The notes beneath the pieces are model-generated. The model saw only the letters and a list, made by a program, of their open reading frames with translations, did not search any database and was not told the DNA's origin. From positions 1,736,001 through 1,800,000 of the forward strand of contig JAZKDB010000002.1 of the NCBI GenBank assembly GCA_040387755.1: 64,000 nt of DNA, written 5' to 3'. This DNA comes from Rurimicrobium sp040387755 (GTDB lineage: Bacteria; Bacteroidota; Bacteroidia; Chitinophagales; Chitinophagaceae). Position numbers and translations under genes: made by a program. This document shows, one piece after another, positions 36,648 to 45,627 of the stretch. Position 1 is the first letter of the stretch; each line of letters opens with the position of its first letter.

Positions 36648-39600
36648 CTACCTCGCATTCTTATTAATCTTTTCTACCTTAATCAATTTGCCCTCTTTAT
36701 CTGTCAAAGTCAACAAATACAATCCTTCGGCCAGAGAAGCCGTTTCCATCACTTTGGCATTCTTCTGCTCTGCTACCACACGACCAGTAATATCAGTTAA
36801 TCTTGCATTTACCTCAATTGGGCTATTGATATGTAACTGATCCAGCATTGGATTAGGGAACACCTTAATTGTACTACTAACAATAGTCTCCTCAATTCCT
36901 GCAGCAAACAGGTAAATGTCTGATTTTGCAGTACACCCATTACTATCCGTTACCTCAACACTATAAGCACCATCTTTAGTAAACAAAGTATAATAATCTC
37001 TGTTTGTGGCAAATGAGTCAATTTTTACATTATTCTTATACCATTGGTACAGATAATATTTTTGAGTAGTCAATTTACCAGGCGCGCCATAAACTACAGT
37101 TGGTTTTGGTAGTGGATATACTTTCACACGAATGGGCACTGAATAACTTGCACAACCTAAAGGAGTATTTACGATTAACATATAGTCTCCGGATTTATCA
37201 ACTACCAAATGATCATTAGTTTCTCCTGGTAGAATGCTGCTATTGCGCATCCATTGATAAGTATAATTATATCCCTTGTTCGCCTGAAGCACAATGGCAC
37301 TTGTTTCGCAAAATGTTAAAGAATCATAATAAGTTATTTGTGCCGGAGGCGGCGGTACTATAGTCATTCTATATGGAGCAGATGCATACTCACAACCAGT
37401 AGAAGAATCGTAAACTTTAAGAATATAATTGCCACTCAATGGAGTAACAGATAATGTTTTGTTTGTGGCACCAATTATCTTGGTAGTATCTCTGTACCAT
37501 TGGTACGATACCCAGGTAAAAAATGCAGGTATGCTTCCTGTAAGTACAGGAAGATTAAAAGTACATGCTGTATCAAATCCGGTACTTGACGTAATCGTGA
37601 TTAACATTTGGGGACGGGTAGTACCAGCAAATTCCAGAGCACCAATATCAGAAGAGCCCGGAGGGCGTGGGTTAAATAAAAAGTCATCGCTAACCGCTAC
37701 ATCTGTACCTACTGATTCTGCATAACTCATTCCTGAAGGAGCAAATATTCCACCTGTTCCAGAAAGATTGTTTTCTGTAAATGTGTTTCGTTCACGAACA
37801 ACAATACCTGTAGTTTTCATAAAATTGTGATAAGAACTTTTATCACATTCACTATTAAAAAACTTATCGTTTACAATATTTTTTGTGGTATTTACTGTCA
37901 GGCCACTTTGATGATATCCATTAACCAATGTGGCATTGGTTGTTCCTTCTACATATAAGTAGTTATTAGATCCTGTAGGCGTATAGTAAATATTACTGCT
38001 TGCAGTAAAACCAGATAAAGATGGTGGAGCCAAAGGTGCGCCAGAAGCAGCGCGAATAGCTGCTACATTATTTGCAGCACCGGCAACTACATTTACATGT
38101 AAAATGTTATTCTGAATAAAATTAGTAGCACCAGAATTATAACGTAAGCCAGATGCACCATATCCGCTGGCACTTGCAGCAGCAGTAATCATTTTAACTG
38201 TATTGTAGAAAATATTATTGGTTCCTGAATTCAGCAAATTAATACCTACGGAAGAGTTGAATGAAGTAATATTAGATGATGCTGCGACATCAGAAATCAT
38301 ATTATTACTAAAAGTGTGGGTTGCACTTCCGGATGTAGAGTTAATTCCGTAAGCGAATCCTGCAGTGTCGCTATTAGTAATACCACTGATTAAATTGTTA
38401 GTTGCAGTAAATGTGGTGGTCTGATTTGGTGTCGGCTGCCTTAGCTCCAATGCAGAAACAATTGCACCGCCAAATGCACTGCTACTTTTCAAATTAGTAA
38501 TAGAACATTTAGTAACCGAAATTGTCGTAGTTGCATAATTTGCTGTATTCCACCCGCTTACTACTCCAAAAACATGCCATGCAGCACTGGTCAAATCTGA
38601 AATAGTATCTCTATCAAGAATTGCAGATTTGCCATCTAATAGATTAAAGCAAGCAATCATACCTAATGATGTAGTGATTTTGCTTATCTTATTATTGGTA
38701 CAGGTAAGAGAATGACCATTATTATAAGGCCCAACTGGAGAGAAAACAAAAACAGGCGTTGTGTTAGTAGCTCCGCTTGTTGTAATATTTGTTACGACAT
38801 TTCCAGAAATAGTAGTATTACGGAGCAATGTGATAACACCATAACGCCATACACCACCATAAACCATACATTGTTGACTATTGTTGATAACGGTTATATT
38901 GCTAATTGTATTATTGGTAAAGCTGGAAGGAAGCGCGGTAAGATTATCATCAAGACAGGCGATTACCTGATTTTGGGCCACGCCGGTTCCACTACAAACA
39001 TTCCATCCATCAAACAAATTACTGGCCACTGAAGAAGTAGTAGGGTATAATGCAATGGTAGAAATGCCAAGAGAAGCAAATGTTGAGTATCCTCCGGTAA
39101 AAACGCCTATCACCGCATTGGTATTGGTCGATTGAGTACTAAAATCTTTGAGGTAATTATTGGCAATGCGCAGATTACCTAGATTATTTTGGCAGAAAAT
39201 ACCGTTTAACTGCGCTGTTGTACCTGCAGAAGTTAGCTGAATGGTATCTTTTTCGATAAATGTAGAACCGGTACCATTTATTTGAGAGAAGACACCTACT
39301 GCAGCAAGGCCGCTTGAAGAGTTAATGGTTAGGTTAATATTATTATTAGTACAATCCCAAGAGGCATTTGTTTGTAAGGTAGCAGGGTTATTATTAAAAT
39401 ACCTAACGCCGAAAATCATATTGGCTGTTGGGGCTACTCCGCCGCTGGCTGTGTTATTAATCGCATTGCCATTTACCAAATCTCCGTTAGAGTATGCTAT
39501 ATACACACCATGATGAGTAAAATTTTCGATTACATTTCCTACAACAGTAAGGTTCTTATCATTATATGATGTGCCATCTGCAATTACAGGAATCCCTACA

Positions 39601-40289
39601 AAATAAATACCATGGTTGGTATTTTTAATAGTGCAATTTGAAACAAATGTCCCATCATTTGTACCATCTTCTGCGGCCGCCAAACCTAAAGCGGTATTAC
39701 TCAAATAGGTACAGTTTCCGACAAAAACACCTACTGCACCACTTGGTGCAACTCCTGAAGCCGCTGTAGTGTTGGCATTATTCAATGTAATGGCACAATT
39801 AAGAATGGATGTCTTTTTCGTTCCGGTATCCTTGTTGTATTTAACTATAGAATAGCCACGTTCCATCATGCTTGTAGCGGTTGTATTTGTTGCGGACTCA
39901 ACAAGGTTCAGGCTGTTAACAGTAACATAATTTGCACCCTGAATAGTGAAAATTGCATCATTGCTACCACTACCCGTTTGTGCTGTTAATGTTTTGGGAC
40001 TTATTGACCCACTCCAACCAACGAAAGTCAAGGTATTAGTAGAAGAAAGAGTTGGGTTTAACGTACTACTTCCTACAACAAAACCGCCACTAGGTGCTGT
40101 CTCATTTGATGTAACACGAATTGTTACCGGACCCGAAACACCTAAAGTGTTTAAGCCGGTAATTATAGAAGATAAAGTTAAGTACAACGGAGATATGCTG
40201 GGCAATGTGTATACACCCGATAACTGAGCATTACCCTTGGTACTGAAAAGCAATGTCAATAACAATGATAAGGTAAATATTCTTTTCAT
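36648..40289 (-). CDS. Parallel beta-helix T9SS-secreted protein (1213 residues)
   Basis: A signal peptide (MKRIFTLSLLLTLLFSTKGNAQ) is followed by about 850 residues of short Asn-rich repeats typical of right-handed parallel beta-helices (for example NCTIKNTNHGIYFVG and NVIENFTHHGVYIAY). Two or three Ig-like domains with conserved Trp-Tyr/Gln-Trp positions (YQWYRDTTKIIGATNKTL) and a type A sorting domain (IKVFPNPMLDQLHI ... LYLLTLTDKEGKLIKVEKI) follow. Beta-helix proteins of this type are often polysaccharide-active or adhesive; no lyase active site is recognisable. A TTG at 40310 would add seven residues before the real ATG and is not preferred. The giant modular gene follows after 60 bases with no terminator seen, so both may share a transcript. 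Confidence 0.87.
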   Translation of the reverse strand: MKRIFTLSLLLTLLFSTKGNAQLSGVYTLPSISPLYLTLSSIITGLNTLGVSGPVTIRVTSNETAPSGGFVVGSSTLNPTLSSTNTLTFVGWSGSISPKTLTAQTGSGSNDAIFTIQGANYVTVNSLNLVESATNTTATSMMERGYSIVKYNKDTGTKKTSILNCAITLNNANTTAASGVAPSGAVGVFVGNCTYLSNTALGLAAAEDGTNDGTFVSNCTIKNTNHGIYFVGIPVIADGTSYNDKNLTVVGNVIENFTHHGVYIAYSNGDLVNGNAINNTASGGVAPTANMIFGVRYFNNNPATLQTNASWDCTNNNINLTINSSSGLAAVGVFSQINGTGSTFIEKDTIQLTSAGTTAQLNGIFCQNNLGNLRIANNYLKDFSTQSTNTNAVIGVFTGGYSTFASLGISTIALYPTTSSVASNLFDGWNVCSGTGVAQNQVIACLDDNLTALPSSFTNNTISNITVINNSQQCMVYGGVWRYGVITLLRNTTISGNVVTNITTSGATNTTPVFVFSPVGPYNNGHSLTCTNNKISKITTSLGMIACFNLLDGKSAILDRDTISDLTSAAWHVFGVVSGWNTANYATTTISVTKCSITNLKSSSAFGGAIVSALELRQPTPNQTTTFTATNNLISGITNSDTAGFAYGINSTSGSATHTFSNNMISDVAASSNITSFNSSVGINLLNSGTNNIFYNTVKMITAAASASGYGASGLRYNSGATNFIQNNILHVNVVAGAANNVAAIRAASGAPLAPPSLSGFTASSNIYYTPTGSNNYLYVEGTTNATLVNGYHQSGLTVNTTKNIVNDKFFNSECDKSSYHNFMKTTGIVVRERNTFTENNLSGTGGIFAPSGMSYAESVGTDVAVSDDFLFNPRPPGSSDIGALEFAGTTRPQMLITITSSTGFDTACTFNLPVLTGSIPAFFTWVSYQWYRDTTKIIGATNKTLSVTPLSGNYILKVYDSSTGCEYASAPYRMTIVPPPPAQITYYDSLTFCETSAIVLQANKGYNYTYQWMRNSSILPGETNDHLVVDKSGDYMLIVNTPLGCASYSVPIRVKVYPLPKPTVVYGAPGKLTTQKYYLYQWYKNNVKIDSFATNRDYYTLFTKDGAYSVEVTDSNGCTAKSDIYLFAAGIEETIVSSTIKVFPNPMLDQLHINSPIEVNARLTDITGRVVAEQKNAKVMETASLAEGLYLLTLTDKEGKLIKVEKINKNAR

Positions 40290-40434
40290 AATGCAAATAT
40301 TTTTAAGCAAAAAAGTACTAATATACTAATTAGCATACGCAATTTAGCAAATTGTTTTGATAATACAAAAAAAAGATTTTGACTATCGTTTTCACTTAAT
40401 AATTTGATAATGGAAAGAATTCTGAAATCTGGAA

Positions 40435-41109
40435 TTACTTTTTGGGGCCAGAACCCACAACCAGTACGATTTCTCCTTTCGCCGGATGGTTTTCAAAGAA
40501 TGTGGCAAGACTTGCCAATGTACCCTTATGCGTTTCTTCAAATTTTTTGGAGATTTCGCGTACTACAGCTGCTTCTCGGTCCTCACCCAGAATAGCTGCC
40601 AATTCTTTTAGTGTACGGGCAATACGATGTGGTGATTCATAAAGAATAATCGTTCTTTCTTCTTCTATAAAAGACCGCATAGCAGTCTGACGCCCCTTTT
40701 TTATAGGCAAAAATCCTTCGAAAACAAATTGATTACAGGGCAAACCCGACTGTACCAGCGCCGGAACAAAAGCTGTAGCGCCTGGCAAACAGGTGACTTT
40801 TATATTATTCTTGTGGCATTCGCGCAAAAGCAAAAATCCCGGGTCAGAAATTCCGGGAGTGCCGGCATCCGTTATTAGTGCAAAGCTTTTACCCGCCAGT
40901 ATCTGATCTACCAGATGCTGTACTATTTTATGCTCATTGTGCTGATGGTAGGGGGTTAATGGTTTGTTGATTTGATAATGTTTCAACAAAACCGAACTTG
41001 TACGGGTATCCTCACATAGAATCACGTCAACAGACTGCAATATTTCCACCGCACGATAGGTCATATCGCCAAGATTGCCGACTGGAGTGGGTACAAGAAA
41101 AAGTTCCAA
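40435..41109 (-). CDS. rsmI: 16S rRNA (cytidine1402-2'-O)-methyltransferase
   Basis: RsmI methylates the ribose of C1402 in the ribosomal P site, with SAM. The 224-residue protein shows LVPTPVGNLGDMTYRAVEIL, CEDTRTSSVLLKHYQI and the tetrapyrrole-methylase-type SAM loop FALITDAGTPGISDPG. FEGFLPIKKGRQ and ILYESPHRI complete the set. It is slightly shorter than E. coli RsmI, lacking much of the C-terminal extension, as in other Bacteroidota. It follows purS by 17 bases. Confidence 0.95.
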   Translation of the reverse strand: MELFLVPTPVGNLGDMTYRAVEILQSVDVILCEDTRTSSVLLKHYQINKPLTPYHQHNEHKIVQHLVDQILAGKSFALITDAGTPGISDPGFLLLRECHKNNIKVTCLPGATAFVPALVQSGLPCNQFVFEGFLPIKKGRQTAMRSFIEEERTIILYESPHRIARTLKELAAILGEDREAAVVREISKKFEETHKGTLASLATFFENHPAKGEIVLVVGSGPKK

Positions 41110-41126
41110 AATCGATGAGGTATAAA

Positions 41127-41378
41127 TTATCCTTCTGTGATGCTGATATCAAAAGATTCCATCACCTGATTTGCCAGTAATTTTTTACAGGCATCTGCTA
41201 CCAAAGCCTCGGCTTCAGCCTTGTCTTTAGCCTCAACACCAAGAGTAATATGCTTGCCAACACGTACATTTTGTACTTGTGTCAGACCCAAATTATGCAA
41301 ACTACTGTTTACCGCTTTCCCCTGTGGGTCAAGTAATTCTTTTAGTGGCATAATATTGATATGAGCAGTGTATTGCAT
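41127..41378 (-). CDS. purS: Phosphoribosylformylglycinamidine synthase subunit PurS
   Basis: This 83-residue protein has the PurS pattern: an N-terminal strand (YTAHINIMPLKELLDPQGKAV), the central NVRVGKHITLGVEA strand pair and a C-terminal helix with DACKKLLANQVMESF. PurS bridges PurL and PurQ in the three-part FGAM synthase. purL and purQ are not next to it, unlike the usual purSQL order. It is the first gene of a short unit with rsmI. Confidence 0.9.
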   Translation of the reverse strand: MQYTAHINIMPLKELLDPQGKAVNSSLHNLGLTQVQNVRVGKHITLGVEAKDKAEAEALVADACKKLLANQVMESFDISITEG

Positions 41379-41493
41379 ATGTATTATTTTTAAAATTGTT
41401 ATCCTTATAATCCGAGCCGCGAAATTAGGGCATTTAACGGCCGAAATCTAAAATTTTTATGCGGTCGGCTTTAATTCATCTCTTCTAGTTCCG

Positions 41494-41551
41494 TTGCGTC
41501 GCACACTTCAGGGTTTTATCATCTATTCAACTTTGCCTAACCAATACATCA
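41494..41551. repeat. Copy B of a degenerate intergenic repeat
   Basis: TTGCGTCGC (41494-41502), GGGTTTTATCAT (41511-41522) and CAATACATCA (41542-41551) match copy A at 28693-28770 in order. The distance between the first two blocks is 27 bases shorter than in copy A. It lies in the 190-base spacer between gltX and purS, which holds no other feature I can see. Confidence 0.5.
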
Positions 41552-41568
41552 GACAACTATAGGGGTTC

Positions 41569-43095
41569 TTACAATATTTGCTTAAGGGCCGCTTCAATTC
41601 TAATCACCGTTTCTTCCCTGCCTATTTCTTCTGCTATAGCAAATACACCCGGACCAAATTTTCCGCCAACCAACATTACGCGTAGAGGCAACATGGCTTC
41701 CCCTTTTTTAATTCCTGCTTCGGCAACCGCATCATTGAATAAAAGCTCAATATTATCATGATTCCAATCTGTCGATGCTGTAAATTTTTGTGCCAACATT
41801 ACAAAAAATTGTCTTATTGCATCATTCCATTTGGCTTGTATTGCACTGGTATCAATCGTTTCCGGACGCACAAAGAAAAACCCTGCCTGATCCCAGAATT
41901 CACTTAGTAAATGCAAACGCTCTTTGATTAATGCAAAAACACGTACTAATTTATCTTTATCAATTGTAATATTTTTGTCTGAAATAAATGGCTGCACTAA
42001 TTCAGCTAAACGAATATTTTCGGATTTCTGGATATACTGATGATTGAACCATTTTGCCTTTTCATAATCGAATTTCGCTCCTCCTTTGTGTACACGCTCA
42101 ATAGAGAAGTGTTGTACCAACTCGTCCATTGTAAATATTTCCTGTTCAAGTCCGGAGTTCCAGCCAAGTAAGGCCAACATATTTGTAAACGCTTCAGGCA
42201 AAAAGCCTCTTTCACGAAAACCTGTAGTTTGCTCATTGGTGCGTGGGTCTGTCCAATCCATTGCAAAAACAGGAAAACCCAGGCGATCTCCATCACGTTT
42301 ACTCAGCTTGCCATTTCCATCGGGTTTTAATATCAGTGGAAGATGTGCCCATTGAGGCATTTCGCCAGCCCAGCCTAAGTATTGCCAAAGCAACAAATGT
42401 ACTGGGGCACTGGGCAACCACTCTTCTCCACGAAATGCATGCGTAATTTTCATCAAGTAGTCGTCTACAACTACAGCAAGATGATAGGTAGGCATTCCAT
42501 CCGCTTTCAGCAATACTTTGTCGTCTACCAAATTAGTGTCAAAACTCACCTCACCACGAATCATATCGGTAAAAACCAGAGTTTCATTCACCGGCATTTT
42601 TATACGGATAACATGTGGCGTATTATTTGCCAACAGGACATCTACCTCCTCTTTTGTTAGAGTCAGAGAGTTTTTCATAAATGCACGGGTACGGCTATCA
42701 TACTGTGCATTATGGTGTTCTGTTTTATATTTTTCACGCATAGCCTCCAAATCTTCAGGAGTATCAAATGCGATATAAGCATTTCCCTGTTCTACCAACT
42801 GATGTGCATACTGCGCATACATCGGTTTACGCTCACTTTGGCGGTAAGGGCCATATGCACCGGGGGTTAAAGGGCTTTCATCCGGCATAATACCGCACCA
42901 TTGCAGGCACTGCATAATATATTCTTCGGCACCTGCTACAAAACGACTTTGGTCTGTATCCTCAATACGCAACACAAAATCTCCTCCATGATGGCGGGCA
43001 AAAAGATAATTATACAAAACAGTACGAACACCTCCAAGGTGCAAACCTCCTGTAGGGCTAGGCGCAAAACGAACTCTTACTTTATTGTTATTCAT
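41569..43095 (-). CDS. gltX: Glutamyl-tRNA synthetase
   Basis: This class I synthetase charges tRNA-Glu. The 508-residue protein has the HIGH-type motif in SPTGGLHLGGVRT (residues 13-25), the KMSKS-type motif in GKLSKRDGDRLGFPVF, and the anticodon-binding C-terminal domain. Length is as in the family. It is transcribed from a TACCTTTG box lying eight bases before the ATG. No gatCAB genes are here, so whether it is discriminating is not decidable from the window. Confidence 0.97.
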   Translation of the reverse strand: MNNNKVRVRFAPSPTGGLHLGGVRTVLYNYLFARHHGGDFVLRIEDTDQSRFVAGAEEYIMQCLQWCGIMPDESPLTPGAYGPYRQSERKPMYAQYAHQLVEQGNAYIAFDTPEDLEAMREKYKTEHHNAQYDSRTRAFMKNSLTLTKEEVDVLLANNTPHVIRIKMPVNETLVFTDMIRGEVSFDTNLVDDKVLLKADGMPTYHLAVVVDDYLMKITHAFRGEEWLPSAPVHLLLWQYLGWAGEMPQWAHLPLILKPDGNGKLSKRDGDRLGFPVFAMDWTDPRTNEQTTGFRERGFLPEAFTNMLALLGWNSGLEQEIFTMDELVQHFSIERVHKGGAKFDYEKAKWFNHQYIQKSENIRLAELVQPFISDKNITIDKDKLVRVFALIKERLHLLSEFWDQAGFFFVRPETIDTSAIQAKWNDAIRQFFVMLAQKFTASTDWNHDNIELLFNDAVAEAGIKKGEAMLPLRVMLVGGKFGPGVFAIAEEIGREETVIRIEAALKQIL

Positions 43096-43103
43096 AAGCT
43101 GCG

Positions 43104-43111
43104 CAAAGGTA
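43104..43111 (-). promoter_or_regulatory. -7 box of gltX
   Basis: TACCTTTG on the minus strand is a perfect TAnnTTTG box; eight bases separate it from the gltX ATG. No clear -33 TTG is present at 18-20 bases upstream. The spacing predicts a leader of only a few bases. Confidence 0.5.
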
Positions 43112-43216
43112 AATAAAGTGCCTTGGAAATAAACCTTAAAATCCTGCTGATGAAAAAGGGCTGTTTCACACAGCTAAAAGGGTGTTTTTCCTGACAATCA
43201 GGCCAAAGCGAGATTC

Positions 43217-43224
43217 TACTTTTG
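43217..43224 (+). promoter_or_regulatory. -7 box of the small T9SS protein gene
   Basis: TACTTTTG matches TAnnTTTG and lies 56 bases before the ATG at 43281. It places transcription start downstream of the in-frame ATG at 43236, supporting the later start. No clear -33 element is visible. Confidence 0.45.
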
Positions 43225-43280
43225 TCCTGTAATCGGTGAGGATAAATTCCTATCCATATTTTAAACAGAAAATTAATATT

Positions 43281-43778
43281 ATGAAAAAGCAAATCATCCT
43301 TTCGTTGGCGTTTGCACTTCCACTGTCAACCTCAGCTCAGAGTGCAGACAGGCAGGTTCTCGGTTCGTCAGGTAGCAGCTACAGTGGCACAACTCTGCAG
43401 GCAGACTATACAACAGGGGAGGCTGTAACAATTTCGGGCAGCTCGGGCACTTTTAGTGTACATCAGGGTTTTCAGCAAAATGACGCTAATCCTTCCGGAA
43501 TAAAGGGACAAAATGTTATGGTAAATTATACTCTTTTTCCTAACCCTGCCCAAGATTTAGTCACATTATCTCTTACTGTACAAAACAGTATTGAGTTAAA
43601 AATTTCTTTAGCCAATTCAATAGGTCAGGTCATTTCTGCAGATCAGAAAGCAGAAAAAATCAATGCAAGTTATAAACGCGAGATTTCACTGAACGCTTTG
43701 GCTTCAGGGATTTATTTCGTCAACCTGTTTGACAATAAAAATGCTTTACTACACAGCATAAAATTCATTAAACAATAA
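43281..43778 (+). CDS. Small T9SS-secreted protein (165 residues)
   Basis: After a signal peptide (MKKQIILSLAFALPLSTSAQ) comes a short module with VLGSSGSSYSGTTLQADY, GEAVTISGSSG and SVHQGFQQ. I recognise this from many Bacteroidota proteins as a small domain just before the sorting signal. The remaining 80 residues are a type A sorting domain (YTLFPNPAQDLVTL ... IYFVNLFDNKNALLHSIKFIKQ). The protein therefore has almost no passenger besides one module. A start at 43236 would hide the signal peptide behind 15 residues and is rejected. A second secreted protein follows 33 bases later and is likely co-expressed. Confidence 0.82.
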   Translation: MKKQIILSLAFALPLSTSAQSADRQVLGSSGSSYSGTTLQADYTTGEAVTISGSSGTFSVHQGFQQNDANPSGIKGQNVMVNYTLFPNPAQDLVTLSLTVQNSIELKISLANSIGQVISADQKAEKINASYKREISLNALASGIYFVNLFDNKNALLHSIKFIKQ

Positions 43779-43811
43779 TTCTTATTTCAAAAAAATCAAA
43801 TTCAAAATAAT

Positions 43812-45404
43812 ATGAAAAAACTAATTCTCTCTTTCTTTGCCACCGCTCTGGTTGCTTCAACCGCTATTGCTCAGGCACCCAATTCTATTAATTATCAGGC
43901 AGCTGTTCGCAACAGTTCTGGCTCTGTATTGGCTTCAACTCTGGTTCAGGTAAGATTTACAGTACACGATGGTGCTGCAGCAGGACCCACATTATTTCAG
44001 GAAACCAACACCATCACTACTACTGCTCAAGGCATTTTAAATACCACAATTGGTAGCGGTACAGCGGTAACAGGCACAATGTCTGCTGTTGACTGGACTA
44101 CAGGAATCAAATTCCTTGAAGTAGAATTGAATACAGGTTCCGGCTATACCAGCATCGGCAGCCAGCAAATGGTTAGCGTGCCTTATGCTTTATATGCAGC
44201 AAGTGCCGGAGGTTCTCCCTGGACAATATCCGGCTCTAACATTTATAATAACAATATTGGACGTGTAGGTATCCGAACAAATAGTCCGATAGCAGCATTA
44301 ACTGTAAAAGATACCAATGCAATTGCGGCATTGCAATTTATTCCTAACGCTGCGGGTAAAGGAGCTTGGGAGGCTTTCTACAACAGAAATACCTATATCG
44401 GTTATTTAGGTAACTGGACAGACACTATGAGTCTTGATTTTGGAACATCAGGAACTGGTACAGATGTGAATCTGGTGACGAATGCCATACCCAAAATGAC
44501 TATAAAAAACAACGGTAAAGTGGGAATTGGTACTACTACACCTTCTACAATGTTTCATACCCATATAAATGGAGTAGGCACCTACGGAACAGCTCCTGCA
44601 TACCAGGGAACATTAATAGTAACCGGTGCAGAAGCATCAGCAAATGCATCCGGCATCTATTCTGAAGGAGGCTGGAGAGGAGTTTATGGTCGTAATAAAG
44701 GCATTTCCAGTGGTTCGGCAGCAATCGGCGTGCAAGGTCTGTTGGATAGTGGCAGTAGTTATACTACTGGATATGGTGTAAAAGGTGACGCAACCGCTGC
44801 CGGACCAACGAACTATGGCGTGTACGGGTCTGCCACAAATGGCACATCTGCCAACTATGGTATCTATGGTACATGTGTGACCGGCACCAACAATTATGCT
44901 GCATACTTTAACAATAAAATCTATGCCACCTCTGCCAGTTCTTCTATCAAGGCTTTTAAAATAGACCATCCGATAGATCCACAAAATAAATATCTCTACC
45001 ATTCATCAGTGGAAAGTAATGATATGATGAACATTTACAATGGCAATGTAACCACTTCTGCAACTGGAGAGGCGTTTATTACTTTACCTAGCTATTTTGC
45101 TGCATTGAATAAGGATTTCAAGTATCAATTGACTTGTATCGGCACATTTGCCCAGGCAATCATTTCAGAAGAAATAATCGGCAATACATTTAAAATCAAA
45201 ACAGACAAACCTAATGTAAAAGTTAGCTGGCAGGTAGCCGGAGTTCGTCAGGATGCAGCAGCCAATTATTACAGAATACAAAATGAAGTAGAAAAACCTA
45301 ATGGTGAAAAAGGGTTCTATCTCATTCCGGAAGCTTATGGAAAAGGGCCTGAAATGAACTTCCATTCTAATCATAATGCCAATAATGATAATAGCAGGCC
45401 TTAA
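43812..45404 (+). CDS. Secreted tail-fibre-like protein (530 residues)
   Basis: A signal peptide (first 20 residues, ending AIAQ) is followed by the APNSINYQAAVRNSSGSVL segment known from many Bacteroidota surface proteins with tail-fibre-like repeats. GIGTTTPS and repeated YGVYG/GIYG motifs in the middle look like trimeric fibre turns. The C-terminal third (KIDHPIDPQNKYLYHSSVES ... KVSWQVAGVRQD) is a domain I know from many environmental bacterial surface proteins. There is no T9SS sorting domain, so it may be exported to the periplasm or surface another way. No phage genes are near, so the fibre resemblance does not mean prophage. Confidence 0.72.
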   Translation: MKKLILSFFATALVASTAIAQAPNSINYQAAVRNSSGSVLASTLVQVRFTVHDGAAAGPTLFQETNTITTTAQGILNTTIGSGTAVTGTMSAVDWTTGIKFLEVELNTGSGYTSIGSQQMVSVPYALYAASAGGSPWTISGSNIYNNNIGRVGIRTNSPIAALTVKDTNAIAALQFIPNAAGKGAWEAFYNRNTYIGYLGNWTDTMSLDFGTSGTGTDVNLVTNAIPKMTIKNNGKVGIGTTTPSTMFHTHINGVGTYGTAPAYQGTLIVTGAEASANASGIYSEGGWRGVYGRNKGISSGSAAIGVQGLLDSGSSYTTGYGVKGDATAAGPTNYGVYGSATNGTSANYGIYGTCVTGTNNYAAYFNNKIYATSASSSIKAFKIDHPIDPQNKYLYHSSVESNDMMNIYNGNVTTSATGEAFITLPSYFAALNKDFKYQLTCIGTFAQAIISEEIIGNTFKIKTDKPNVKVSWQVAGVRQDAAANYYRIQNEVEKPNGEKGFYLIPEAYGKGPEMNFHSNHNANNDNSRP

Positions 45405-45427
45405 TTCAATACTATTACAATCCACAT

Positions 45428-45461
45428 AAAGAGCCGGATGCAAATTTGCATCCGGCTCTTT
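45428..45461. terminator. 34-bp perfect palindrome, terminator
   Basis: The two 17-base halves (45428-45444 and 45445-45461) are exact reverse complements, with a GC-rich body and AAA/TTT ends. It lies 23 bases after the tail-fibre-like gene. It separates that unit from the E1 dehydrogenase gene, whose own promoter box follows at 45597. Confidence 0.88.
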
Positions 45462-45596
45462 TCAATTAGGCTTTATGCAACATTTTGTGAAGAAAAGACA
45501 CTCTCTCATCAATAGTGTCCTTTCTTTATCAAAGGCAGGCAATCTGCAGAAATATATAGCTAAAAATCTATCGGGCTATATATCAGTCTGCACAAT

Positions 45597-45604
45597 TACC
45601 TTTG
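45597..45604 (+). promoter_or_regulatory. -7 box of the E1 dehydrogenase gene
   Basis: TACCTTTG fits the Bacteroidota -7 box and lies 23 bases before ATG 45628. It is downstream of the other in-frame ATG at 45475, so it favours the shorter protein. No clear -33 TTG is seen. Confidence 0.5.
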
Positions 45605-45627
45605 CCGTTCATTATTTTTTGTGCAAT

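Noticed and set aside
43191..43203. Small palindrome CCTGA-CAA-TCAGG upstream of the small T9SS gene
   Set aside because: Five-base arms are too short to call an operator or terminator without a second instance.
43812..45404. Fibre-like protein as a sign of prophage
   Set aside because: It has a signal peptide and lies among housekeeping genes; no capsid, terminase, integrase or lysis genes are near.
45475..45627. Upstream extension of the E1 dehydrogenase frame by 51 residues
   Set aside because: The extension has no similarity to the family and contains the promoter-like TACCTTTG box at 45597; ATG 45628 gives the normal N-terminus.
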